A stretch of 64,000 nucleotides of DNA from an uncultured Pseudomonas sp. GTDB lineage: Bacteria; Pseudomonadota; Gammaproteobacteria; Pseudomonadales; Pseudomonadaceae. Below the pieces are notes generated by a model. That model saw only the letters and a list, made by a program, of their open reading frames with translations, had not been told where the DNA came from and made no database searches. The position numbers and the translations under genes are program-made. Location: positions 1 to 64,000 of the forward strand of contig NZ_CAMPHI010000001.1 in assembly GCF_946885955.1 (NCBI RefSeq). Direction: 5' to 3'. Shown one piece after another: positions 33,910 to 46,216 of the stretch (position 1 is its first letter; each line of letters opens with the position of its first letter).

Positions 33910-35255
33910 CAGGCGAGCGCCTCCACTGCTTGCGCGAACAACCGCCCGCGCTCTTCGAAATTCTTGAACATATCCAGGCTGGCACAGGCCGGCGAGAGCA
34001 ATACCGCATCGCCCGGCTGCGCCTGCTCGGCAGCGCGGAGCACCGCCTCTTCCAGCGTGTTCACGCGGATCAGCGGCACTGCATCGCCGAGCGCTGCGGC
34101 CAGGCGCTCGGCATCGCGACCGAGCAACACCACGGCGCGGCAAAACTTCGCCACAGGCGCGCGCAGCGCGGAGAAATCGGCGCCCTTGCCGTCGCCACCG
34201 GCGATCAGCACCAGTTGCCCCGCGATATCCGCGCCCAGGCCTTCGATTGCCGCCAGCGCCGCGCCGACATTGGTGGCCTTGGAATCGTCGTAATAGGCGA
34301 CACCTTCGCGCTCGCCGACCCATTGGCAGCGATGCGCGAGGCCAGCGAAACGCTTCAGGGTTTCCACCATCGGCTCGAACGGCAGACCCACGGCATGGCC
34401 CAGGGCCAGGGCCGCCAGGGCGTTGGATTGATTATGCGCACCGCGGATTTTCAGTTCGCGCACCGGCAACAGCGCATCGAACTGGAAGCCCAGGTATTTT
34501 TCGCCATTTTCTTCGATCAGGCCGAAGCGCTTGAAGTCCGCTTTGCCCAGGCCGAAGTACCAGCACGGCAAATCGTCGGCCACCAGCGGCCGCGACAGCG
34601 CATCGTCGCGATTGACCACTACCTGCCGTGCGCCGCGGAAGATCCGGTGCTTGGCCAGGTGGTAGGCCGGCAAGTCGGCGTAGCGATCCATGTGGTCTTC
34701 GCTGATGTTCAGGCAGGTCGCCACTTCGGCATTCAACTGATCGGTGGTTTCCAGTTGGAAGCTCGACAGCTCCATCACGTACAGCTCGACGTCATCATCG
34801 AGCAAGTCGAGCGCCGGAGTACCCAGATTGCCGCCGACCGCGACCTTCTTGCCGGCCGCCGCGGCCATTTCGCCGACCAGGGTGGTCACCGTGCTCTTCG
34901 CATTGGAGCCGGTGATGGCGATGATCGGCGCCTTGGCATAGCGGGCGAACAGATCGATATCGCCGGACAGCCGCACGCCACGCTGGGCCGCCTGCTGCAA
35001 CGCCGGGGTGGCGATGGCCAGGCCCGGGCTGACCAGCAATTCGCTGGCGCGGCAGAGGAAATCCACATCCAGTTCGCCGCAGCGCACTTCCACCTGCGGG
35101 AACTGTTCGCGCAAGGTGGCGAGTTCCGGCGGGTTGGCACGGGTGTCGACCACGGCAAAGGGCAAGCCCTGACGCGCGAGGAAGCGCACCAGGGACATGC
35201 CGCTCTTGCCGAGGCCGACAACGATGCGGAAGTGGTCAGAAGCGATCAGGCTCAT
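33909..35255 (-). CDS. murD: UDP-N-acetylmuramoylalanine--D-glutamate ligase MurD
   Basis: Mur ligase that adds D-Glu to UDP-MurNAc-L-Ala in the cytosol. The 448-residue protein has the N-terminal VVGLGKSGMSLVRFL nucleotide fold, the ATP loop GSNAKST at residues 116-122, the ISEDHMDRY segment and the YYDDSKATN motif. The stop overlaps the ftsW start, and the gene begins 7 bp after mraY ends, consistent with one continuous transcript. Confidence 0.98.
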   Translation of the reverse strand: MSLIASDHFRIVVGLGKSGMSLVRFLARQGLPFAVVDTRANPPELATLREQFPQVEVRCGELDVDFLCRASELLVSPGLAIATPALQQAAQRGVRLSGDIDLFARYAKAPIIAITGSNAKSTVTTLVGEMAAAAGKKVAVGGNLGTPALDLLDDDVELYVMELSSFQLETTDQLNAEVATCLNISEDHMDRYADLPAYHLAKHRIFRGARQVVVNRDDALSRPLVADDLPCWYFGLGKADFKRFGLIEENGEKYLGFQFDALLPVRELKIRGAHNQSNALAALALGHAVGLPFEPMVETLKRFAGLAHRCQWVGEREGVAYYDDSKATNVGAALAAIEGLGADIAGQLVLIAGGDGKGADFSALRAPVAKFCRAVVLLGRDAERLAAALGDAVPLIRVNTLEEAVLRAAEQAQPGDAVLLSPACASLDMFKNFEERGRLFAQAVEALA

Positions 35256-35262
35256 GCTTTCC

Positions 35263-36345
35263 TCAACGCAGTTTCAAAGTGGCAAGGCCGACCAGCACCA
35301 GAATCACCGTGATGATCCAGAAACGCACGATCACGCGCGGCTCGGGCCAGCCCTTGAGTTCGAAGTGGTGGTGAATCGGCGCCATGCGGAATACCCGCTT
35401 GCCGGTCAACTTGAAGGACGCGACCTGGATGATCACCGACAGGGTTTCCATGACGAACACCCCGCCCATGATGAACAGCACCACTTCCTGACGGACGATC
35501 ACCGCGATGGTGCCCAGGGCCGCGCCCAAAGCCAGCGCGCCGACGTCGCCCATGAAGACTTGCGCCGGGTAGGTGTTGAACCACAAAAAGCCCAAACCGG
35601 CGCCGACCAGCGCGGCGCAAAACACGATCAGCTCGCCGGCGCCCGGCAGGTAGGGAATGAACAGGTATTCGGCGAACTTAACGTTGCCCGACAGGTAACA
35701 GAAGATCCCCAGGGCGCCGCCGACCATTACCGTCGGCAGAATCGCCAGGCCGTCGAGGCCGTCGGTGAGGTTGACCGCATTGCTCGAACCGACGATGACG
35801 AAATAGGTCAGCACCACGAAACCGAAACCGAGCGGGATGCCCACATCCTTCAACAGCGGCAGGATCAGGGTGGTTTCCGCCGGGGTCTGCGCAGTCATAT
35901 ATAGGAATACCGCGGCGCCCAGGCCGAACACCGATTGCCAGAAATACTTCCAGCGGCTCGGCAGCCCCCTGGAGTCCTTCTCGATCACCTTGCGGTAATC
36001 ATCGACCCAGCCGATGGCGCCGAACAGCAGCGTCACCGCGAGCACCACCCAGACATAGCGGTTGTTCAGGTCGGCCCAGAGCAGGGTGCTGACCGCGATT
36101 GCGGAAAGAATCAGCGCGCCACCCATGGTCGGCGTGCCCTTTTTCGACAGGTGCGATTGCGGACCATCGTTGCGGACCGACTGGCCGATCTGGCGGATCT
36201 GCAGGGTACGGATCATCCAGGGCCCCAGCCACAGCGCCAGCGCCAGCGCGGTCAGCACCCCGAGAATGCCGCGCAAGGTCAGGTACTGAAAGACCGCAAA
36301 GCCTTTGTAGAACTGTTGCAGGTACTCCGCCAACAGCAGCAACAT
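35263..36345 (-). CDS. mraY: Phospho-N-acetylmuramoyl-pentapeptide-transferase MraY
   Basis: Inner-membrane enzyme that moves phospho-MurNAc-pentapeptide onto undecaprenyl phosphate to make lipid I. The 360-residue protein has ten hydrophobic helices. It carries the [14 protein letters not shown] motif near residues 63-76, the Asp pair in GWVDDYRK, the [10 protein letters not shown] motif and the cytoplasmic [14 protein letters not shown] motif. All are standard for MraY. Its ATG follows the murF stop directly. Confidence 0.99.
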   Translation of the reverse strand: MLLLLAEYLQQFYKGFAVFQYLTLRGILGVLTALALALWLGPWMIRTLQIRQIGQSVRNDGPQSHLSKKGTPTMGGALILSAIAVSTLLWADLNNRYVWVVLAVTLLFGAIGWVDDYRKVIEKDSRGLPSRWKYFWQSVFGLGAAVFLYMTAQTPAETTLILPLLKDVGIPLGFGFVVLTYFVIVGSSNAVNLTDGLDGLAILPTVMVGGALGIFCYLSGNVKFAEYLFIPYLPGAGELIVFCAALVGAGLGFLWFNTYPAQVFMGDVGALALGAALGTIAVIVRQEVVLFIMGGVFVMETLSVIIQVASFKLTGKRVFRMAPIHHHFELKGWPEPRVIVRFWIITVILVLVGLATLKLR

Positions 36346-37716
36346 TTAGTGATTCTCCCCGGAAGTGCCACAAAGCGCTGCCACGACTTTTTCCATCGCG
36401 GCGCTGCGTGAGCCTTTTATTAGAATGGTGGTGTCGCCTTGTTCATGGCGTAACGCCTCGATCAGGCTGGCCTGATCGGCGAAATGCCGAGCGCCGCTAC
36501 CGAATGCAGCCACCGCATGAGCCATCAGCGGGCCAACGGCATAGAGCGCGTCGACCTTGCCGACGGCATAGCTGCCAACATCTCGATGGCCTTGCTCGGC
36601 CCAGGCGCCCAACTCGCCGATATCGCCCAGTACCAGTACCCGCCGCCCGTCAAAGCCGGTGAGGATATCGATAGCCGCGCAAACCGACGTCGGGTTGGCG
36701 TTGTAGCTGTCATCGATGACCCGTGCGCCACTGCTGGCCAACTGCGCGACGGTGCGTCCCTTGACCGGCTGCAGCAGCTCCAGGCCGCTCTTGATGTCGA
36801 GCAGCGGAACGTTCAGTGCATGGGCGGCGGCGGCGGCGGCCAGCGCATTGGCGACATTATGTTCGCCCAGAAGGTTGAGCTGGATGCGCGCCTGGCCCTG
36901 CGCGCAATGCAGGGTGAAGGCAGGACAGCCGCGCGCATCGCGGGCCAGGTCGCTGGCATGGAAGTCCGCCGCCGAGTCATGCAGGGCGAAGCTCGATACC
37001 TGACGACCGGCCGCGCGTTGCTGCCAGGTGGCGAACGCCTTGTCGTCGAGATTGAGAATGGCCACACCGTCGTGGCCCAGCCCTTCGAGGATCTCGCCCT
37101 TGGCCTGGACGATCTTCTCCGGCCCGCCGAACTCGCCGACGTGGGCGGTACCGGCATTGTTGATAATGGCCACCTGCGGTTTGGCCAGGCTGACGGTGTA
37201 GGCGATTTCGCCGACATGATTGGCGCCCAGTTCCACTACCGCGGCGACATGCTCGGGCGCCAACTGCAACAGGGTCAGGGGCGCACCGAGATCATTATTG
37301 AGGTTGCCACGGGTGGCCAGCACCGCACCGTGCAAGCCGACCCGCAGAATGCTCGCGAGCATTTCCTTGACCGTGGTCTTGCCACTGGAACCGGTAATCG
37401 CCACCAGCGGCCCACCGAATGCCTGGCGATTGAGCGCACCCAGCTGTCCCAGCGCCAGACGAGTGTCGCCCACCAGCAGCTGCGGCAGCGCCACGTCCGC
37501 CACCTCGCGCTCGACCAGGGCGGCGACGGCGCCGCGTGCGGCAACCTCGGCCAGGTAGTCATGGCCATCGAAGCGCGGGCCGCTGAGCGCGATGAACAGC
37601 TGCCCCGGCTGAATCGCCCGGCTGTCGGTGCCGACCGCGTCGAAGGTGCGATCCTCGCCAATCAGGCGGGCATTCAGCGGCGCGCAGACTTCGCTCAAAC
37701 GCAGGGCCTTAAGCAT
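36346..37716 (-). CDS. murF: UDP-N-acetylmuramoyl-tripeptide--D-alanyl-D-alanine ligase MurF
   Basis: Adds the D-Ala-D-Ala dipeptide made by DdlB to the UDP-MurNAc tripeptide. The 456-residue protein has the ATP loop ITGSSGKTTVKEM near residue 108. The ELGANHVGEI and DDSYNANPTS motifs are also conserved in MurF. The first 8 bp overlap the end of murE, and the stop abuts mraY, so translation is likely coupled. Confidence 0.98.
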   Translation of the reverse strand: MLKALRLSEVCAPLNARLIGEDRTFDAVGTDSRAIQPGQLFIALSGPRFDGHDYLAEVAARGAVAALVEREVADVALPQLLVGDTRLALGQLGALNRQAFGGPLVAITGSSGKTTVKEMLASILRVGLHGAVLATRGNLNNDLGAPLTLLQLAPEHVAAVVELGANHVGEIAYTVSLAKPQVAIINNAGTAHVGEFGGPEKIVQAKGEILEGLGHDGVAILNLDDKAFATWQQRAAGRQVSSFALHDSAADFHASDLARDARGCPAFTLHCAQGQARIQLNLLGEHNVANALAAAAAAHALNVPLLDIKSGLELLQPVKGRTVAQLASSGARVIDDSYNANPTSVCAAIDILTGFDGRRVLVLGDIGELGAWAEQGHRDVGSYAVGKVDALYAVGPLMAHAVAAFGSGARHFADQASLIEALRHEQGDTTILIKGSRSAAMEKVVAALCGTSGENH

Positions 37717-39171
37717 GCTTCACCGTCCATTCGGCCAGCGCCTTGGCGGCCTCGACCAGATCGGAGAATGGCTGACGCTCACCATTGATCTCCTGATAGT
37801 CCTCATGCCCCTTACCGGCCAGCACCAGCACATCGTCGGCATTGGCGCTGGCGATCAACTGGGCGATGGCCTGACCGCGACCATGGATGAACTGCACCTG
37901 GTCGGCGTCGCCGAAGCCAGCGCGGATATCGCTGAATATCTGCTGCGGCGACTCACTACGCGGGTTGTCGTCGGTCACCAGCACGCCATCGGCAAGACGC
38001 TCGACTACCGCCGCCATCAGCGGACGCTTGCCGCTATCACGGTCGCCGCCACAGCCGAACAGGCACAGCAGGCGCCCCTCGACATGCGGGCGCAATGCCT
38101 CGAGAACTTTTTCCAGCGCATCCGGGGTATGCGCGTAGTCGACCACCACCAGCGGTTTGCCGGCGCCGCCCAAACGCTGCATGCGCCCGACGGGCCCCTG
38201 CAGCTGCGGCATGACCGCGAGAATTTCGTCGAGCGGGTAATCCATCCCGAGCAGGGCGCCGACCACCGCCAGCAGGTTGCTCAGGTTGAAGCGGCCGAGC
38301 AACGAACTGCGCAGGCTGCGTTCGCCTTGCGGAGTTACCAGCGTGGCGAGCACACCCTGCTCGTCGAATCGCGCCTCGCGGCAATACAGATAGGCGCTGC
38401 GATCCTCCAGGCTGTAGCCGATCACGCGCGATGGATGTGCCTGCGCGGCAAGTTCACGGCCAAAGGCGTCGTCCAGGTTCAGCACCCGGCAGCGCAGCCC
38501 GGGCCAGGCGAACAGACGGGCTTTCGCCTCGCCATAGGCCTGCATCGAGCCGTGATAGTCGAGATGATCGCGCGACAGATTGGTCAATACCGCCACATCG
38601 TAGTCCAGCGCCGCCACGCGCCCCTGATGCAGGCCATGGGAGGAAACCTCCATCGCCACCGCACGTGCACCGGCTTTCTTCATCTCGGCCAGGCAGGCCT
38701 GCACGCCGATCGGGTCCGGGGTGGTGTGACGTCCCAGGGCCAGGGCGTTGTAAAAACCGTTGCCGAGGGTGCCGATGATGCCGCAGCGCTCGCCAAGCAG
38801 ATCCAGAGCCTGGGCCAGCAATTGGCTAACACTGGTCTTGCCGTTGGTGCCGGTGATACCGATCAGGTGCAGGCCGCGACTCGGCTCGCCATAAAAACGC
38901 CCGGCAATCGCCGAAAGCTGACTGGCCAACCCCTTGATCGCGACCAGCTCCGCACTGGCGGCAGTCATCGCACTGGCCCCTTCGGCTTCATAGGCAACCG
39001 CGGCGGCGCCACGTGCCACCGCATCGGCGATGTGCACCCGGCCGTCCTGCTGGGTGCCGGGCACGGCCAGGAACAAGTCGCCGGGGCGTACCTTGCGGCT
39101 GTCCAGGGTCAGCTCGCGAATCAGCGTCGAGCTCGCCGCTTCCGGCAGCAATTGGTTCAGGGGCATCGGCA

Positions 39172-39172
<1 letters not shown>
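37709..39172 (-). CDS. murE: UDP-N-acetylmuramoyl-tripeptide synthetase MurE (meso-DAP adding)
   Basis: Adds meso-diaminopimelate to UDP-MurNAc-L-Ala-D-Glu. The 487-residue protein has the ATP loop GITGTNGKTSVSQL near residue 110, the VSSHGL motif, and TDDNPR, the motif that selects meso-DAP rather than lysine. The ATG at 39172 shares one base with the ftsI TGA stop (TGATG); an adjacent upstream TTG is in frame but less likely. Confidence 0.98.
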
Positions 39173-41194
<2,022 letters not shown>

Positions 41195-41198
<4 letters not shown>

Positions 41199-42136
41199 CG
41201 AAGCTTCTCCGCAACCCGCATCACCGCACTGCGCGAACGCGGGTTGGCCTTGAGCTCGGCCTCGGAAGCGAACTGCGCCTTACCGATCAGCTTCAGACGC
41301 GGCTCGAAGGCTTTCGGAATGATCGGCAGATTACGCGGCAGCTTGTCCTGTTCGCCCTTGGCATGTTTGCGCATAAAGAGTTTGACGATGCGGTCTTCCA
41401 GGGAGTGGAAACTGATCACCACCAGGCGACCGCCGACTTCGAGGGCTTCCAGCGCTGCATCCAGGCCGCGCTCCAGATCACCCAACTCGTTGTTGATATG
41501 AATACGCAGCCCCTGGAACGCACGGGTCGCTGGATTCTTGCCCTTCTCCCAGGCCGGATTGGCGACGGTCAGCACCTGTGCCAGATCGGCGGTGCGCTCG
41601 AACGGCTGCTCGGCACGACGCAGGACAACGGCGCGAGCCATGCGTTTGGCGAAACGCTCCTCGCCGTACTCCTTGAATACCCGGGCGATTTCCTCCTCCG
41701 GGGCGCTGGCGATCCACTGCGCCGCACTGAGCCCACGGGTCGGATCCATACGCATATCCAGCGGACCGTCGTTGAGGAAACTGAAACCGCGGGCGGCATC
41801 GTCCAGCTGCGGCGAGGACACGCCCAGATCGAGAAGAATGCCGTTGACCCGCCCCGCCAGACCGCGGACAACGATCTCCTCGCCAAGTTCCGCAAAACTA
41901 CGCTGCACAACGACAAAGCGGCCGTCTTCGGCCGCTAGCGCTTCACCCGTCGCAATCGCTAAGGGATCTTTATCGAATCCCAACAAGTGACCATCCGGCC
42001 CGAGCTTCTGCAATATCAGCCGGCTATGCCCGCCGCGCCCGAAGGTGCCATCCAGGTAGCAGCCATCGGGCCGCACGGCGAGGCCTTCAACGGCTTCGTC
42101 GAGTAGCACGGTTATATGGCGAAAGCTGCCGGTCAT
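41195..42136 (-). CDS. rsmH: 16S rRNA (cytosine-1402-N4)-methyltransferase RsmH
   Basis: S-adenosylmethionine-dependent methyltransferase that modifies C1402 in the ribosomal decoding centre. The 313-residue protein has the [13 protein letters not shown] start, SAM-binding [10 protein letters not shown], and conserved [14 protein letters not shown] and [11 protein letters not shown] motifs. A GTG two codons upstream (42142) overlaps the mraZ stop and could be the real start; the ATG at 42136 aligns with the Pseudomonas start and length. RsmI, which methylates the ribose of the same base, is encoded just across rnpB. Confidence 0.98.
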
Positions 42137-42138
42137 AG

Positions 42139-42594
42139 TCACAGGATCAGGTCACGTAGATCGTCGGAAAGGGCGCCCGGTTGCTTGATGGCCGCCAGAT
42201 CGGCGTCCGCCACAGCATTCCAGGCATCTTCATCCCACAATTGAAATTTATTGAGTTGGCCGACCAACATCGCGCGCTTATCCAACTTGGCGTATTCGCG
42301 CAGACGCGGCGGCACCAGGAAACGACCGCTGGCATCCAGCTCGAGGTCGACGGCATTGCCGATCAGCAAACGTTGCAAGCGGCGGTTTTCTTCGCGGAAG
42401 GACGCCAGCTCGCGCAATTTGGCTTCGATCAACTCCCACTCGGCCAGCGGATAGACACATAAGCAGGGGTCGATCGCATCGATGGTCACGATAAGCTGGC
42501 CGGCACAACGCGAAACGAGCTCGTCACGATACCGACTCGGCATCGCGAGGCGCCCTTTGGCGTCGAGACTGATGGCGTTAGCTCCGCGAAACAC
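42139..42594 (-). CDS. mraZ: MraZ, transcriptional regulator of the dcw cluster
   Basis: DNA-binding protein that represses its own dcw operon in E. coli. The 151-residue protein has two SpoVT/AbrB-like repeats: [23 protein letters not shown] at the start and the second around [21 protein letters not shown] (about 79-99). It forms a high-order ring in known structures. It is the first gene of the cluster, and its operator lies directly upstream. Confidence 0.98.
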   Translation of the reverse strand: MFRGANAISLDAKGRLAMPSRYRDELVSRCAGQLIVTIDAIDPCLCVYPLAEWELIEAKLRELASFREENRRLQRLLIGNAVDLELDASGRFLVPPRLREYAKLDKRAMLVGQLNKFQLWDEDAWNAVADADLAAIKQPGALSDDLRDLIL

Positions 42595-42626
42595 GATCGC
42601 GTTTCCCCTTTTATTAGCTATCCATG

Positions 42627-42661
42627 CCCAAAAAAACCCACTTCATGCCACTTTTTACCAC
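42627..42661 (-). promoter_or_regulatory. mraZ: MraZ operator: GTGG repeats with 10-bp spacing
   Basis: On the minus strand GTGG occurs at 42658-42661, 42648-42651 and 42638-42641, with a fourth degenerate copy TTGG at 42628-42631, all exactly 10 bp apart. This is the arrangement MraZ recognises in E. coli and Mycoplasma (TGGG/GTGG boxes one helical turn apart). The repeats begin just downstream of the predicted transcription start. Confidence 0.82.
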
Positions 42662-42669
42662 TCGCGCAC

Positions 42670-42699
42670 ACTATAGGAACGCACCCACCCCACCGTCAA
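42670..42699 (-). promoter_or_regulatory. mraZ: Sigma-70-like promoter of the dcw cluster (Pmra)
   Basis: On the minus strand TTGACG (42694-42699) and TATAGT (42670-42675) are 18 bp apart. The start site would fall near 42663, right at the first MraZ repeat, so MraZ binding would block initiation or clearance. The rest of the gap to rnpB (42700-42903) shows nothing I can name. Confidence 0.75.
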
Positions 42700-42903
42700 G
42701 GCGCCCAAAGCGGGAAAAACCCTTATAGAACGGAGATTTAGCGATACAAGCGGAAGAAGAAACGACAAACGGAGGGGGTACCGGCAAGGCAAAGCGAAGC
42801 AACACAATATGCTGCACTTCAAACTTAAAGTGATTTCTTAAGAGTAAGATTTTTTCGGTATTAGAAAGCGGGGGATGAAAGTGAAGCGGATCACAGAAGA
42901 AAG

Positions 42904-43262
42904 GTGGAGAGCCGATCTGTAAGCCGGGTTCTGTCGAGGACAGTCATTCCTCTACGACGTACATCACTGCACGTCTTTAGCAACCTACCCGGTTCCAGCG
43001 CGGGCCACGCCAATGGAACCCTATTTGGTCTTGCTCCGAGTGGGGTTTGCCTAGCCACGGACTGTTACCAGCCGTGCGGTGCGCTCTTACCGCACCTTTT
43101 CACCCTTACCGGCGCTTGCGCGCTTAGGCGGTTATTTTCTGTGGCACTTTCCGTAGGCTCACGCCCCCCAGGCATTACCTGGCACTCCGCCCTATGGAGC
43201 CCGGACTTTCCTCCCCCGCGTCCCGCAGAACGAAACACGGCAGCGACTGTCCGATCGACTCT
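42904..43262 (-). ncRNA. rnpB: RNase P RNA (M1 RNA, bacterial class A)
   Basis: Catalytic RNA that removes the 5' leader of precursor tRNAs. The minus strand begins AGAGTCGATCGGACAGTCGC, a typical Pseudomonas rnpB 5' end. It then shows the conserved core GAGGAAAGTCCGGGCTCC and the P15-17 region. It ends with GACAGAACCCGGCTTACAGA and CTCTCCACC, which pairs with the 5' end to form helix P1. The size of about 359 nt is right. Exact ends are estimated from these pairings. It lies between mraZ and rsmI, its usual place in Pseudomonas. Confidence 0.96.
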
Positions 43263-43271
43263 CCGCCGGCA

Positions 43272-43300
43272 AGGTTAACGGCAGCGCCCTCGAAGAACAA
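43272..43300 (-). promoter_or_regulatory. rnpB: Promoter of rnpB
   Basis: On the minus strand TTGTTC (43295-43300) and TAACCT (43272-43277) are 17 bp apart and end about 10 bp before the predicted RNA 5' end. The pair lies entirely in the short gap after the rsmI stop codon. Matches are moderate. Confidence 0.5.
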
Positions 43301-43302
43301 GC

Positions 43303-44175
43303 TCAAGCGTCGTTTTGCCGCTCCAGCGCCACCTGATAAAGCAGATTCTTGCGCACCCCGGTGATTTCCGCCGCCAGTGCCGCAGCGCGCTTGAGCGGCA
43401 TTTCCCGCAATAGCAGGTCGAGCACCCGCAGCGCCTCGGCACTGACCGCAGCCTCGCCTTCCGGCGCTTCCCAGCCGGCCACCAGCACCACGCACTCGCC
43501 GCGCTGCTGGTTACCATCTGCCGCTACCCAGGCGCTTAGCTCCGCCAGCGGCAGACCCTTGAGCGTCTCGAAAGTCTTACTGATCTCCCGGGCCAGCAAT
43601 GCCGGGCGCTGATCACCGAACACCGCCTGCATATCCTGCAGGCACTCGAGAATGCGGTGCGGCGCCTCATAGAAAATCAGCGTTCGCGGCTCTTCCTTCA
43701 CCTGCTCCAGGCGCCCGCGGCGGCCCGCTGCCTTGGCCGGCAGAAAGCCTTCGAAGATGAAGCGATCGGAAGGCAAGCCGGCTGCCGACAACGCTGCGAT
43801 CAATGCGCAAGCCCCTGGCACCGGCACAACCGCAATACCGGCGGCCCGCGCCTGACGCACCAGGTGATAGCCCGGATCGGAAATCAGCGGCGTTCCGGCG
43901 TCGGAGATCAGCGCAACATCCTCGCCGGCCTGCAAGCGCGCGAGAAAGCGCCCGCCCTGAACGCGCTCGTTGTGCTCATGACAGGCCGCCAGCGGCGTAC
44001 CTATACCGAAATGCTGCATCAGTCGCGCGGAGTGACGGGTGTCCTCGGCAGCGATCAAGGCGACATCGCGCAGAACTTTCAGGGCGCGCGCACTGATGTC
44101 ATCGAGGTTACCGATGGGCGTGGCCACCACATAAAGCGTGCCGGGAGCAGTATTCGGAGCACCGGAAGCGGTCAC
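43303..44175 (-). CDS. rsmI: 16S rRNA (cytidine-1402-2'-O)-methyltransferase RsmI
   Basis: SAM-dependent ribose methyltransferase that acts on C1402, the same nucleotide as RsmH. The 290-residue protein has the tetrapyrrole-methylase fold: [14 protein letters not shown] at the N-terminus, [28 protein letters not shown] and [12 protein letters not shown]. The start is a GTG with an AGAGG box 8 nt upstream. The gene is divergent from lpoA, as in E. coli (yraL/yraM). Confidence 0.97.
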   Translation of the reverse strand: MTASGAPNTAPGTLYVVATPIGNLDDISARALKVLRDVALIAAEDTRHSARLMQHFGIGTPLAACHEHNERVQGGRFLARLQAGEDVALISDAGTPLISDPGYHLVRQARAAGIAVVPVPGACALIAALSAAGLPSDRFIFEGFLPAKAAGRRGRLEQVKEEPRTLIFYEAPHRILECLQDMQAVFGDQRPALLAREISKTFETLKGLPLAELSAWVAADGNQQRGECVVLVAGWEAPEGEAAVSAEALRVLDLLLREMPLKRAAALAAEITGVRKNLLYQVALERQNDA

Positions 44176-44401
44176 AGCAAAACCTCTTGAAGAGCCAAAG
44201 CGCGCATTGTAGCCGGTCTGGCCCGGACAGCGCTCGGGCAGTACGAGATGACCGGGCGAAGCCGCCTCTCACGACCGCGCAACGACCGGCCCCGCGTCAA
44301 TCCCGACAAACCGTGAACAGGTTCTGGCCCGCGAGATCGCAACGACCTTCAGCCGCGGGGTACAATTCCCGCTCATTTGATCAAGTATCAGGAACGCTTA
44401 C

Positions 44402-46216
44402 ATGATCGTTGTTCGCACGCGCCCACTTTCCGTGCTTTGCCTCGCCGGCCTACTCACCGCCTGCGCCGGCTCGCCCTCCTCCAATCTGGGCGAACTGCCG
44501 CGCACCCCACAAGCCAGCGTCGAGCAGATGCTGCAACAAGCAGGCGACAGCCAGCCCGAACAGGCCGCCCTGCTGCGCCTCTCCGCCGCCGACCAGGCCT
44601 ACCAGCAGAACGACATCGGCCGCGCGACGCGGATTCTCGAGCAGGTGCAGATTGACAGCCTGAAACCGGCGCAACAGATCTATGCCAACACGCTGATCGC
44701 CGAACTCGCCCTGGCCCGCAACAAGCCCAAGGCCGCCTTGCGCGCCCTCAGCCACCCTAGCCTGCTGCGCCTCGGCGAACTGCCGGTGGAGCAGCAAATC
44801 CGCACCCAGCTGACGCGCGCCGCCGCCCTGCAAGCGAATGGACAGATCCTCGACGCCGCCCGCGAGCGGGTGTTCATCGCCCCATTGCTGAGCGGCGCGG
44901 CTGCGACACAGAACCACGAAACCATCTGGGAACTGGTCGCCAGCCTGCCACTGGAACAGCTGCAGGATGGCTCCGGCAGCGACATGTCCGGCTGGCTGAC
45001 GCTGGCGCGCACCACCAAAACCGCCGGCACCCTGGAACAGCAACAAGCCGCCATCGATAGCTGGCGCATGCAGCACCCCGACCACCCAGCCGCCCGGCAA
45101 TTGCCGCAGCCCCTGGCCAAACTGCAGGCATTGGCCAGCGAGCCATTGACCGAAGTCGCCCTGCTGCTGCCGCAGGAAGGCCAATTGGCAGGCGTCGCGC
45201 GCGCCCTGCGCGACGGTTTCCTTGCCGCCTACTATCAGGCCGAGCAAAGCGGTCAGAAACCGCCGCACGTCCGCTTCTACGACAGCTCGCAGCTGACCTC
45301 CCTCGATGATTTTTACCGCCAGGCCAAGACCGACGGCGTGCAGCTGGTGATCGGGCCACTGGAGAAGCCGCTGGTCAAGCAACTCAGCGATCGCGAACAG
45401 CTACCGATCACCACGCTGGCCCTGAACTACAGCGAAGCGGGCCAGGAAGGTCCGGCCCAGCTGTTCCAGTTCGGCCTCGCCGCCGAAGACGAAGCCCGCG
45501 AAGTGGCACGCCGCGCCTGGGCCGACGGCATGCGCCGGGCGGTAGCCCTGGTGCCTCGCGGCGATTGGGGCGACAGAGTCCTGGATGCCTTCCGGCAAGC
45601 CTGGCAAGCCCAGGGAGGCAGCCTTATCGCCGCCGAACATGTCGATCAGCCGGTGGAACTGGCCAAACAGATCGCCAACCTGTTCCAGCTGCGGGAAAGC
45701 GAAGCACGCACCAACCGACTGAAGAACACTCTGGGCGTCCCTGTAGCCAGCCAACCCGCACGGCGCCAGGATGTCGATTTCATCTTCCTCGCCGCCACGC
45801 CGCAACAGGCCCAGCAGATCAAGCCGACCCTGGCGTTCCAATATGCCGGCGACGTTCCGGTCTATGCCACGTCGCACCTGTACACCGGCGCGCTCAGCCA
45901 GGCGCAATACCAGGACATGGACGGCATCCTGTTCTGCGAAACCCCCTGGCTGCTCGATAGCCAGGAACCGCTGCGCCAGCAGGTCAGCAGCCAATGGCCC
46001 CAGGCTGCCGGCAGCCTCGGCCGCCTGTATGCAATGGGCGCCGACGCCTTTCGCCTGGCACCGCGCCTGACCCAATTGAAGGCGCTACCCGATACGCAGA
46101 TCGACGGCCTGTCCGGCAGCCTGAGCCTGAACCCGGCTCAGCGTATCGAACGGCAACTGCCCTGGGCGATGTTCCACGACGGCCAGGTACAGCGCCTGGC
46201 AGAAACGCCCAATTGA
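44402..46216 (+). CDS. lpoA: LpoA/LppC family penicillin-binding-protein activator lipoprotein
   Basis: Outer-membrane lipoprotein that reaches through the periplasm to stimulate the bifunctional synthase PBP1A. The 604-residue precursor has a lipobox LTAC with Cys21. A TPR-like helical N-domain (about 30-255) is followed by a periplasmic-binding-protein-like C-domain (about 260-590; EVALLLPQEGQLAGVARALRDGF and DVDFIFLAATPQQA). A TACAAT -10-like element lies at 44361-44366. The stop overlaps yraN, giving the usual lpoA-yraN-gmhA-dolP order. Confidence 0.95.
   Translation: MIVVRTRPLSVLCLAGLLTACAGSPSSNLGELPRTPQASVEQMLQQAGDSQPEQAALLRLSAADQAYQQNDIGRATRILEQVQIDSLKPAQQIYANTLIAELALARNKPKAALRALSHPSLLRLGELPVEQQIRTQLTRAAALQANGQILDAARERVFIAPLLSGAAATQNHETIWELVASLPLEQLQDGSGSDMSGWLTLARTTKTAGTLEQQQAAIDSWRMQHPDHPAARQLPQPLAKLQALASEPLTEVALLLPQEGQLAGVARALRDGFLAAYYQAEQSGQKPPHVRFYDSSQLTSLDDFYRQAKTDGVQLVIGPLEKPLVKQLSDREQLPITTLALNYSEAGQEGPAQLFQFGLAAEDEAREVARRAWADGMRRAVALVPRGDWGDRVLDAFRQAWQAQGGSLIAAEHVDQPVELAKQIANLFQLRESEARTNRLKNTLGVPVASQPARRQDVDFIFLAATPQQAQQIKPTLAFQYAGDVPVYATSHLYTGALSQAQYQDMDGILFCETPWLLDSQEPLRQQVSSQWPQAAGSLGRLYAMGADAFRLAPRLTQLKALPDTQIDGLSGSLSLNPAQRIERQLPWAMFHDGQVQRLAETPN

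Noticed and set aside
33128..34009. A 293-codon frame overlapping ftsW and murD on the same strand
   Set aside because: Arg/Gly/Ala-rich shifted-frame translation of ftsW; the real ftsW frame has SEDS motifs and membrane helices.
42700..42903. A possible gene or small RNA between Pmra and rnpB
   Set aside because: No coding bias, promoter or stable fold stood out; A/T-rich patches alone are not enough.
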